Shown piece after piece: positions 49,603-59,500 of a DNA stretch of 64,000 nt (position 1 is its first letter; each line of letters opens with the position of its first letter). The stretch is from Rhododendron vialii (taxonomy: Eukaryota > Streptophyta > Magnoliopsida > Ericales > Ericaceae). Made by a program: the position numbers and the translations under genes. The notes below the pieces were generated by a model. It saw only the letters and a program-made list of their open reading frames with translations, was not told the DNA's origin and made no database searches. The stretch covers positions 36,007,001 through 36,071,000 of the forward strand of contig NC_080563.1 of assembly GCF_030253575.1 (NCBI RefSeq), given 5' to 3'.

Positions 49603-52600
49603 ATGGCGGAGCCCAGCGAAGGTGGTGGCAATGGTGGTGCCGGAGAAGGAAGGGACCAACCACGGAGTGAAATCGAGGCTTCGGGGCCTCGGATCGACGA
49701 TCAAACGTCAGAGGAGGCATTACGTGGTACTGGTGCAGAGGTTTCGGGCGGTGCAGGTGGCGGTGATGGCCATGCAGGAGAGACAGGCGACGGCGACAGG
49801 CGGCGTACGCCAGCGGCGGTGGGGCGTATGCCAGGCGTCGTCGAATCAGGGGGACCACGGGTTCGTCGTTTGGATGCCAGGAGTGGTGTAGAAGGTCTAG
49901 TGATCACTGGGTCGGGCTTGATTGAGGCCAGCGGCAGCGGCACTGGCAGCCGTGGTGGTGGTGATGAGGGTGGTCGACCGGAGACTCCAACGAGGGATCC
50001 GGCGCGGGGTAAGGCTCCCGTGGTGGAGGAGGGTGCATCCGGAGAGGTACCCATGGAGGAGGTGGAGTTTAGGCCAGCAGCCGGGTCTTCGGCACACATC
50101 CCCATCACTCGGGGGGATTTTGCGGAGTTTGTGTCCGAAGAGGAACTCGGTCGGTTGCTCCGGGAGAACCCGGGGGTGGTAGCTGCAGTGTTGGCCGCGC
50201 GGGAGGACCGGGCCCGGCAGGTTGAGAGGGCGCAGGAGGAGGAGCGCCTGAGAGAGGAGGCCGAGAGGGCCAGGGCCGAGGAGGAGGCCTTTGAGAGCGA
50301 GACCGAGGCTGCCGAAGAGGCTCAGGGGGAGGTGTGGTCCTTTGAGCGAGCGGTGACGCTCGCGGAGTCCATACGGCTGGCACCCCGTGGTCAGTTTGAC
50401 GCTGCCTCGTACGCTCCGCCCGAGCCGCACGTTTTCATACCGTCCGGGGTCGAGAGCCTGGCACCTTTGAGGGAGAGCTATGACGCTGAGTTGATTCTGA
50501 GGGACCCACAGAGGCACTTGTCAGTGGACTGGGCACAGGTATCCTTTTGAACTTGCCTTAACATTTCAATGCTTTGCCATTTGTACCGATATGCAATTTG
50601 AACTGTAGTAGCTTGACTTGTAATGCATGTAGGCTAGAGCCTTGATCTGTAATGTGACTGAGAAAGTAGAACCTTGAATAGCATGCTTCGACCTTGAAAC
50701 TTGACTTGAATGATAGAACACTGGATGTAGTTGAATCGACTTGTAGGATGCCCGTGACTTCGAAAAACGGTTAGTGTCAAACTCGAATCCACATTACGTG
50801 GCCTTGACACGATAGGGTTGTCCTCTGAACTTGCACTCGACTAGGTACATTGCCATGACATGTTGAACGCCCGGATGGCGTGCCCCGTAATTTGTATCGA
50901 CCATATTGATAAGCTGAACACTTGTGCAATCGACTGAGAGATGTGCCCTGAGAGAAAAGAGGCCCTGTAGCTCGGAACTTGACTGAAAAATACCTTTGAT
51001 TTGATTCGACTGATAACAGAACTGAATGGTATAGTACGAGTGCCCTGGCAGCTTTGCTCGACCTTTATGATGCTCATTTCGACTGTAGAGTTACTTTTCG
51101 ATATTCTGAATTCGACCAACTGTTTGGATTGCCATTGCTGACGAAACTCTTTCTGCTGTCTGTCTTGTTGTGCAGAGGGGAGCAGCCAGCACCCGTGGCC
51201 ATGGTGGTCTAGCGAGTTCGCTCGAGCTATACAAGAGTTTGCCCGAGCGGGTCAGGGCTCTGGTTGACGTGGCAGGGTTCCGGTCATTTATCCTTACACT
51301 GACGCCCATAAAGAGTGACCACGCTCTGTTGACGGCGCTGGCCGAGAGGTGGTGGGATTCTTCGAACACCTTCCACTTGCCGATTGGAGAGATGACGGTG
51401 ACTCCGTCGGACTTCGCAGCGCTCACCGGTCTGAGGGTAGGAGGAGAGCCTATTCCGTTCGACTCAGAGATGTACAGGGATCCTGAGGCTCTGGCATGGT
51501 TTCTGGGGCAGGCGCCGGCAGGTGAGGCGGAGACTGTCCATTATGACCAATTCAAGCGGTACTTGCACGGGAGGGAGCCTGAGTCGGACTTGGAGGCGGA
51601 GAAGATGGCGAGGGCCTACTTGCTGTACTTGTTCAGGGCTACATTGTACCCGAACAAGCGATCCACGGTGCACCTGTCCTACTTGCCGGCTCTCTATGAC
51701 TTGAGCACAGCCTCGAGGTTCGACTGGGGAGGAGCAGCTCTGGGTACCTGCTATGGCTTCATGGGGGCTTTTTCGCGTGGAAAGAAAGCGACTGCCGGCT
51801 ACTGGAGGGTGTGGGAGGTAAGAAACAAGGCCCGTCATTTACTTACCGCTCTTCCATTCATTGCACTTGTACTTTGATTTGCATATAAGCTGTATTCTGA
51901 TGTTTTGATTGTTTGACCATTCGCAGCTATGGGCCTACGAGGTGCTGAAGATGTACCCTCCGGAGAACAAGTGCCCGAACTTGAGGATGCTCCCCCGCGC
52001 CATGATTTGGGGTCCTATGTACAGCGGGAAGAAGAAGTCAAGAGGGAGCCTCCTAGCCTTTCGGACCTACCTCGACGAGCTGTCTGGCACTCAGGTATGC
52101 AACATGTCAAACTGAGTATTCTGCCCTTAGAATTGCTTTAATGCTGTCGCTGATACTTTACAAACTGTGCCATTGCCTTGCAGGTGGATTGGAACCCCTG
52201 GAGCGGCGCTGAGCCCGAGCCTGAGTACTTAGCACAGAGCAGGGTGGTGACTGCGAGCCGGGTGCTGTTGGAGTCGGCCTTCGGGTGGCGGTGGTACCTG
52301 GGCGACCGGGTGACACGGCAGTCACTAGGCACTCTTGACTTCCAGGTTCCAGGGCCACTGCCTCCTCACGCCTCCCATACGGACAAGTATACCCTGGCTG
52401 AGCTGAGGCGCTTCACCGTTCCGACTGGGCTGGCTGCTTTTCTGAGGCCTGAGCGCGACTACGCTGTATACCGGAGGTAGCACTTGGCGAGGCCGCTTGG
52501 AGTCTTGGAGCATGTCGCCGTGCAGAGCGAGGCGTTGGAGGCTGGTGAGGAGAGGCGGAGCCGGGAGAGCAGGGCAGCTCGCCCGAGAGAGAGGAGCGAC

Positions 52601-53429
52601 TACGCTACAGCGACCGGGCTGCCTCGGCTTTCTTGGACCCTAGCAGTGCGGGACGCCAAAGGAGAAGAGGCCATTGTTCAGTTTGAGCCTGCTAGGACAG
52701 ACCCGGCAGAGATCGTAGGACCGGTAAGACATTCCTTATCCCTTTTGTAGTTTCTGTACTTTACTTTCAGCATGTATACTTGGCATTTGATTCTGACTTT
52801 ACCCGATAATTGAATTGCAGGCCCCGATGGAATGGGTGCGGGAGGCGGCTCGACTGATAAAGGCCATGGAGAAAGAGTTCCACAAGATAGCTGGCGGCGC
52901 CTCCTTGCAGTTGCAGTACCCACCTCCAGCTCCGGCTCCCGCTGAGCAGCCTCAGGTATAACTCTTCATTTTGCTTTTGAATACGGCTGCTTTTGAACTT
53001 TCCTGCACTTTGCATTTCAATATATACAATATGTACAATGTATGCTAAATGACTTGAATGACCATGCAGGGACATGCTAGGGCGGCTCATAGGAGGAAGA
53101 GCGTGCGGCCTCCTCCAGCAAAGAAGGCAGCTTCGAGCTCCTCACAACCAGCAGCCAGGGTGGAACGGGCAGCACAGACCACTCCGGCCAGCGAGGGGCT
53201 CCAGTTCCGCCGAGAGCTGAGGAAGAGGCCGGCAGAGAAGAAGCTTGCTGAGGGACCCTCGCAGAAGAAGAGGAGAGAGGAGGAGGAAGCAGAGGAAGAA
53301 GAAGAAGAGGAGGAGACATCCCTCAGCAGTGGCTCTGACTCAGCGAGCGACCCCAGGTTCCGCATAGACCCTCGAGAGGTAGAGGACAGCGAGGAGGACG
53401 ACGACGAGGAGGACCTTTTTGACGACTGA
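49603..53429 (+). CDS. Antisense plant-mobile-domain (PMD) gene carried by the retrotransposon
   Basis: Six exons are readable: 49603-50538, 51176-51817, 51927-52094, 52184-52723, 52821-52955 and 53070-53429. All have GT-AG introns and all are phase 0, giving about 926 codons. Exon 1 encodes a Gly/Ala-rich start and a charged coiled-coil-like stretch rich in RAEEE and EERLREEAERAR. Exons 2-4 hold the PMD-like region: VDVAGFRSFILTL, LLTALAERWWDSSNTFHLP, GEMTVTPSDFAALTGLRVGG, YLLYLFRATLYPNKRSTV. Exon 6 encodes basic patches (RRKSVRPPPAKK, KKRRE) and a long Glu/Asp tail. Exon 4 contains an in-frame TAG at 52478-52480 with the frame staying open after it, so this copy is probably a fresh pseudogene or ends there. 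The function of PMD proteins in transposons is unknown; a cellular relative, MAIN, acts in genome maintenance and silencing. Confidence 0.8.
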
Positions 53430-54634
53430 GGGCTATCACCGAGCCTTAGTCTATTTTGCCAGCACTTTGATACTTTTGATACTTTTGGAGTTGATACTTT
53501 GGTACTTGGATACTTTGGATGGGGCCTGCGTGCCTCTTTGACCTTTGGGCGAGTGTGCCCTGCTACATTTAGTTCTGCCCGGGCCGTTGTGCCGTTTGAT
53601 ATCCGATACATTCCCACCGTTACGTTTTTGACACAGTAGTATATAACATATGCACTTTATGTTTATCGTTTTGCTTTTGCTTTGATGAGTTTTGACAAAA
53701 GAAAAGGATAAATCCTCCACTAATATCCCACATGCATTGACACACGTTCTGAATCGACAAAAGACACTCACACATATACAAAATCAACTCAGCTCGAAGA
53801 AAAGATGGATAGAAACGTCCTAGGATACGACACGTATCCCAGACACGCGGGGGATACGGGCATTTTAGGCGTTGGCAAGCCAAAATCCGTCATTTACCCC
53901 GGGGAAAGAAACTGACCCTTTTGAAAGGTGACATAGATGCATAATGACTTGCGCGAACTTCAAAAACCGATAGAAATGCCCCGGTGCAAGGGAAATACCA
54001 AAAAAAACTAAAAATGCCATAAAAATGGGCATAAGACGCCAAAAACGACTCGATATAGTCCCGGACTGAAACCAACACCCCCACACAGTCCCATAAGTCC
54101 TATGTGACTTGTGTGGCATGACAAAACTTGGCAAATGCCCTTGAAACGAGATTTGACCTCTCGTATCCTTGATTTTAGCTCGACACGGGCCACCGAGGGT
54201 CCGAAATCTTTATCGGGCGTGGCTTTTGGAATCCGACGCTTGGCCATAGTCTTAAATGACATTTGTGACTTGTAGGAACCAACAAACGGCCAAAGCCAGC
54301 CCCGGAATTGAAAACGACCACACGGAGGCAGTAGCTGCTGCAGACTGGTTTCTGGTGAAACCTACTGGCGTACGCCAGAAGTTGAGGGCAGTACGCCAGT
54401 AGGTGGGGACACGGACACGCCAGTTATTAACTGGCGTACGCCAGGTTCCTGAGTGCCAGATCCACTTGACTGACCAATTGTCCTTTTTCAGGGGCCACTT
54501 TGTTTTTACCCCCACACGGTTTGCACACGGTTTCTGGGTTCTCAGGAGGCAGTGTCCTTTGCAGGAGCATGGTTTGGAGGCTAGCATGAGGCTTTGGATG
54601 CCTCATTGGTGGAAACTTTGCAAAGGGCAAGGCC
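53430..54634. other. Spacer between the two antisense genes
   Basis: No coding sequence was supported. It contains the cluster of GGCGTACGCC-type palindromes at 54362-54450. It likely holds the 3' UTR of the first antisense gene and the promoter of the second. Short minus-strand frames here match nothing. Confidence 0.55.
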
Positions 54635-54640
54635 TATAAA
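54635..54640 (+). promoter_or_regulatory. TATA box of the second antisense gene
   Basis: TATAAA within GGCCTATAAAGTAGAGGCC. A start of transcription about 30 bp downstream would exclude the first ATG at 54655 and leave 54712 as the first usable start codon. Confidence 0.55.
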
Positions 54641-54711
54641 GTAGAGGCCTTGCAATGGTTTTACAGAGTGCATTGCTTCCCCTTTTCTCCAGTATACTGC
54701 TACATTCCTTC

Positions 54712-55968
54712 ATGGACAACCCTCTCCCAACTTTACTTAGGCCATGGTTGGCGCAATTTCTAAGTGTCGACTGGCTCAACTTCCAATACCACGGCCTTGC
54801 CTCGTTCCGCTTCCTTCGGCATGTGCCACTCCGCCCGGCGCTCTTGCGGGCTGCCCTTAGATTCTGGGATCCTGACGTCCACGTCTTCCGTTTCGGTGAT
54901 GACGAGCTGTGCCCGACTGTCGAGGAATTTCAGGCGTATCTCCGGACCTACTCGTCCTCTACACTCGTTGTCCCGCCATACCAGGCGAGCATGCCCAAAT
55001 TGCTGGCCAACTCGCTCGACATCTCTCGGGGTTTGGCAAGCGCTATCCTTGAGGGCGGCCAAATGAATGTCATGCGCCTGATTGAAATGTACAGTCCGGA
55101 CGGTGACCTGGATAACAGCGAAGTGCAAGCGCGCCGCCGTTTTGCCTTGGTAATCTGCCTGCTTGCCGCTTTTCTGCTTGTGCCGGCTCATGGGCAGGCT
55201 AGCCCGTCACTTGTGAGCGTTGCTGCCCAGATGGGGGCACGGAGGAATGTGATCCCTTTGGTCTTGGCGGAGACACTCTTAGGCTTGGACCTGGTGTATA
55301 CGGGCCAGTCGGCCGTTTTCAGTGGCAGCCCGCTTTTGCTTCAGGTAATCTCACTCAGCTCACCTTTTTCTGGCTATTCGCACGTTCTCCTTTTACCTCG
55401 ACACTCGGCTTAGGCTGCTTCCTAGCTCCTCACTTGTCTTTTCCCTCAGGCTTTATCTGGTTTCTTACTTGTCTTTTCGCTCATGCAGTTGTGGCTGTCG
55501 GACAAGCTGAACCTCTTGCACCCTCCGATAGCGGGTTGGAATCTCTTTCCGAAGAGGATCCATCAAAGGGAAATGCGGTATCCGGACATGGACATAGAAG
55601 GCTGGTATGAGTTCATGCAGCAAATGCAGCCTGATGAGATCGCTTGGAGGTGCCCTTGGCTGAACCTTCCGGATATGGCTGTTTCCTTCGATGGATTCGA
55701 CAGGATGGTGATTGCTGGGCTGTCGAGCTTCACTTTCTACATTCCCGGCCGCGTCCTTCGACAGCTGGGTGCCTCTCAAGAAAACCACCGTGTCAGCATT
55801 GGTGATTTCCGTGTCCCGAATTTCAACGCTCAAACACTCAACGGTTATCAGAGGCGCTGGGGCCTTAGAGCCCTCCAGGCTGAGATGCCGGAGTTCACCA
55901 CAGGGCTAAGGAATCGCTACAGACAGTGGCTGAGAGCAGATGTGAATGCAAGAGAAAATATTAACTGA
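54712..55968 (+). CDS. Second antisense PMD-like gene of the retrotransposon
   Basis: Two exons, 54712-55344 and 55489-55968, are joined in phase 0 by a GT-AG intron, giving 370 aa. Domain-like core: LRAALRFWDPDVHVFRFGDD, ELCPTVEEFQAYL, RRFALVICLLAAFLLVP and LAETLLGLDLVYTGQ, then ALWLSDKL-like 'LWLSDKLNLLHPP', CPWLNLPDM, and YQRRWGLRAL near the end. This pattern (FW-DP-D-x-FRFGDDELCPTVEEF) resembles the PMD of the neighbouring gene and the plant DUF7745-type proteins as I remember them. The frame is intact. AATAAA signals follow at 55994 and 56103. The start at 54712 is chosen from the TATA position; an upstream in-frame ATG at 54655 is less likely. Its role in the element is unknown. Confidence 0.75.
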
Positions 55969-56509
55969 CTCCGGGCCACTTTGCTATGCTTAGAATAAAC
56001 TGTGAGCCGTTAGGCTTCCTAAGCATTTTGTCCTGTTTTTCATGCTTCAACTGTTTTTTAAGGCTTTTATGCTCAGCTTATGTATTAGAAGTAGTAATTT
56101 ACAATAAAGTTGAAAGATGATAGGTTTCCCCCTTCTGACCCACTTCAATGCATCCTTGACTCGAGCTCGACCTTCCCAAACTGTGACGTGTGCCCAGAAT
56201 GCCAAACCTGGATCGAACTCTTGATGGAATGTGACCGAATCTCGAGGTGAGATTGCCTACGTATCCCTTTTCAAGGAATCAGGTCAGAACGTAGTTCAGG
56301 CTAAGGTTCGCTCGTGTATTTTACCTCTCCTTTTACGCTCTAACTTTTGCCTAGCGCCGCCTTTTCAGGTTTTCGGCCTAGCGAGCTTTCGACTTGTGCC
56401 TATTTATTTTTTGCCTAGAACCGCCTCCTTAGGTTTTCGGTCTAGCAGGCTGCTCTAACTTTTGCTTGGAATCGCCCACCCTTGTGGTTTTCGACCCAAC
56501 GAGCATCTC
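55969..56509. other. Spacer between antisense gene and pol 3' end
   Basis: This holds two AATAAA sites for the plus-strand gene. It also has the block 'gattgcctacgtatccc' to 'acgtagttcagg' (about 56248-56302), and three degenerate units around 'gcctagaaccgcct' and 'aggttttcgg.ctagc' (about 56350-56505). The block and the units look like conserved non-coding parts of Tat-type elements. Confidence 0.55.
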
Positions 56510-59500
56510 TCAGGGATAGTAACGCTTAAGTTGATCCAGGTTGACCAGGGTGCTGAATTCGTTGCCATCGAGGTCAATAAGCTTAGCAGCGCCCCCGAAT
56601 AGGATGGTCTTGATAATGTAAGGCCCGGATCGCTTCGGCCTGAATTTCCCGCGAGGATCGAACACTAGAGCCCAGATCTCCTTTGTAACCATGTCTCCTT
56701 CGACTAAGCCCCTGGACTTCACTTTCTTGTTGAACGCCCGAGCAATTCGACGCTGATACCCCTGAACATGATACAAGGCCCGGAGCCGTCTTTCATCGAA
56801 CAACATTAGCTCGACAAACCTTCCACTCAACCATTCAGATTCTTCGAGACCGCTTTCGACCATGATTCTCAGTGACGGTATCTCCAGCTCGATGGGAAGT
56901 ACTGCCTCCATCCCATAGACTAAGGAGAAAGGAGTTGCACCCGTTGACGTGCGGATGGACGTCCGATACCCCCAAAGGGCGAGAGGTAGCTGCTCGTGCC
57001 AATCCCTTGTAGACTCGGCAGTCTTCTTGATGATCATCTCGACATTCTTGTTCGCAGCTTCGACCGCTCCATTTGTTTGCGGGCGATAGGTCGTTGAGTG
57101 ATGGATCTCGATACCGAATTCCTCGAAGAGCTCTAAAACCCTTCCTTTGAAATGACTTCCGTTATCTGATACAAATGCCTGAGGAACCCCGTACCGGTAG
57201 ATGATATTCTTTCGAATGAACTGAGCAACCTGGACCGTTGTTAGTGTCTTGTAAGATTCAGCTTCGACCCACTTAGTGAAGTAGTCTATCGCTACCAGTA
57301 TGAACTTGTGACCATTCGAAGCAGACGGCCTGATCATCCTAATAACATCGATGCCCCAGACAGAGAAAGGCCATGGCGAGGTCATGCCATATAGCTTAGA
57401 TGGAGGGACATGCTGTAGGTTCGCATGGATTTGACACTTGTAGCAGCGCCGCACGTAGTCGATGCATTGTGATTCCATTGTAGACCAGAAGTAACCCTGC
57501 CTGAGGATCTTTCTAGCAAGCATGACGCCGCTCATGTGAGGCCCGCAGACTCCTTCGTGAATCTCCTCCATTATTCTCGTTGCTTCGACGCCGCTGACAC
57601 AGAGCTTGTGCATCCCGCAGTGAGACCTTCGATACAGCTTCCCCCCGCAGATGATGTATTGAGAAGCTAACCTTTGCAAAGCAATCCGATCCTTCTTCGT
57701 GGCCTCAGTAGGAAATTCCCCGCGCTCCACAAAGTTCCAAATGTCATGGTACCATGGTAGGCCATCATCGACATCATCAATGGCGTTGATATACTCATAA
57801 GCAGGCAAGTCCCTCTGTTCAATCACAATCGGCCGCATCTTGACGCCTATTGGAAGTTCGATCATTGAAGCCAAAGTCGCCAAAGCATCGGCGAACTGAT
57901 TCTTCAAGCGTGGGACATGGGTGAAAGTCACCTTATTGAAGCGAGGAATCAGTTCTTCCAAGTCTTGGTGATAAGGCTTCAGTTTTTCCTCACGAACCTT
58001 CCAATCTCCATTGGCCTGGGAAACCACCAAGTTCGAATCCCCAATTACTTCTAACTTCTCGACGCCTAAGGCAATAGCAGCTTCCATTCCGACGATGCAA
58101 GCTTCGTACTCAGCTTGATTGTTGGTGACATCGAAATTCAGCTTGAAAGCGAGCGGAATGTGAGCGCCGGCGGGCGTGATTAGCAACACTCCGATCCCAA
58201 ATCCCTTCTGGTTAGCAGCCCCATCAAAATAGAGCGTCCATACTTCCTCGGCCACCGTTAGGACCTCCTCGTCGGGGAAAGTAAAATCCACATCTTCCGG
58301 GCCGTCGATCGGGTGATCGGCCAGAAATTTGGCCACAGCTCGTCCCTTTATAGACTTCCTCGTGACATGTTGGAGTTCGAACTCAGCCAGCAGAAGCAAC
58401 CAACGTGCTAGCTTATGGGTGAGCGCAGGCTTCTCGAACAGGTACTTGATAGGATCCATCCGAGAAATCAGTCTCACCGAATAGGCTAGCATGTAGTGTC
58501 TAATCTTTCTGGTAGCCCAAACTAGCGCCCAACATGTCTTCTCGAGAGGGGTGTAACGCTCCTCGGATCCTACCATCTTCTTGCTCAGATAGTAAACGGC
58601 TTTCTCGACCCCATTGCTTCCTTCCTGTGCTAGCAAGCATCCCATGGCTGTTGAAGAAACGGACAGATAGAGAATCAAAGGTCGACCCGGCGTAGGTGGC
58701 ATCAGAACCGGCGGGTTCTGCAAGTACCCCTGAATAGACTCGAAGGCGGCTTGACATTTATCTGTCCATTCGAACGGGACCCCCTTTTTGAGTAGACGGA
58801 ACAACGGTTCGCAGGTGAGAGTTAGCTTGGCGATGAATCTGCTGATAAACTGGACCTTTCCTAAAAAACTTCGCACGCCCTTTTCAGACTTTGGCGGCTC
58901 CATCTCGAGGATTGCCTTGATTTTGGAAGGATCCACTTCAATTCCCCTTGCGGTGATCAGAAATCCCAACATTTTTCCTGACGTGACCCCGAACGTGCAC
59001 TTTTGCGGATTCAGGCGTACATTGTACTTGCGAAGCCTTTCAAGAAACTGCCTGAGCGAGGGGAGATAGTCCTTTTCCTCCTTTGCCTTTACAATCATGT
59101 CATCGACGTAGATCTCAACAGTTTTGTGGATAAAATCATGAAACAGGGTCGTCTGAGCCCGTTGGAAAGTGCATCCGGCGTTCTTCAACCCAAACGTTAT
59201 CTTCACGTAGCAGTAAGTTCCCCATTCCGTGACGAACGTCGTTTTCTCTTGGTCCTTGGGCGCCACAGAGATCTGGTTGTATCCGGAGAATCCGTCGACA
59301 AAAGAGAGCAAGGCATGCCCCGCCGTGTTGTCCACAAGCACGTCAATGTGAGGCAAGGGAAAACAATCTTTGGGGCTTGCTTTGTTTAAGTCCCTAAAGT
59401 CGACGCAGACTCGGATCTTTCCATCCTTCTTGGGAACAGGCACGATGTTGGCCACCCATTTGGGGTATTCTGCAACCCTGATGAATCCTGCGTCAATCTG

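Noticed and set aside
49701-50517. Minus-strand Pro/Arg-rich frames opposite the first antisense gene
   Set aside because: These are shadows of GC-rich exon 1, low complexity, with no domain. The plus-strand frame has splice support.
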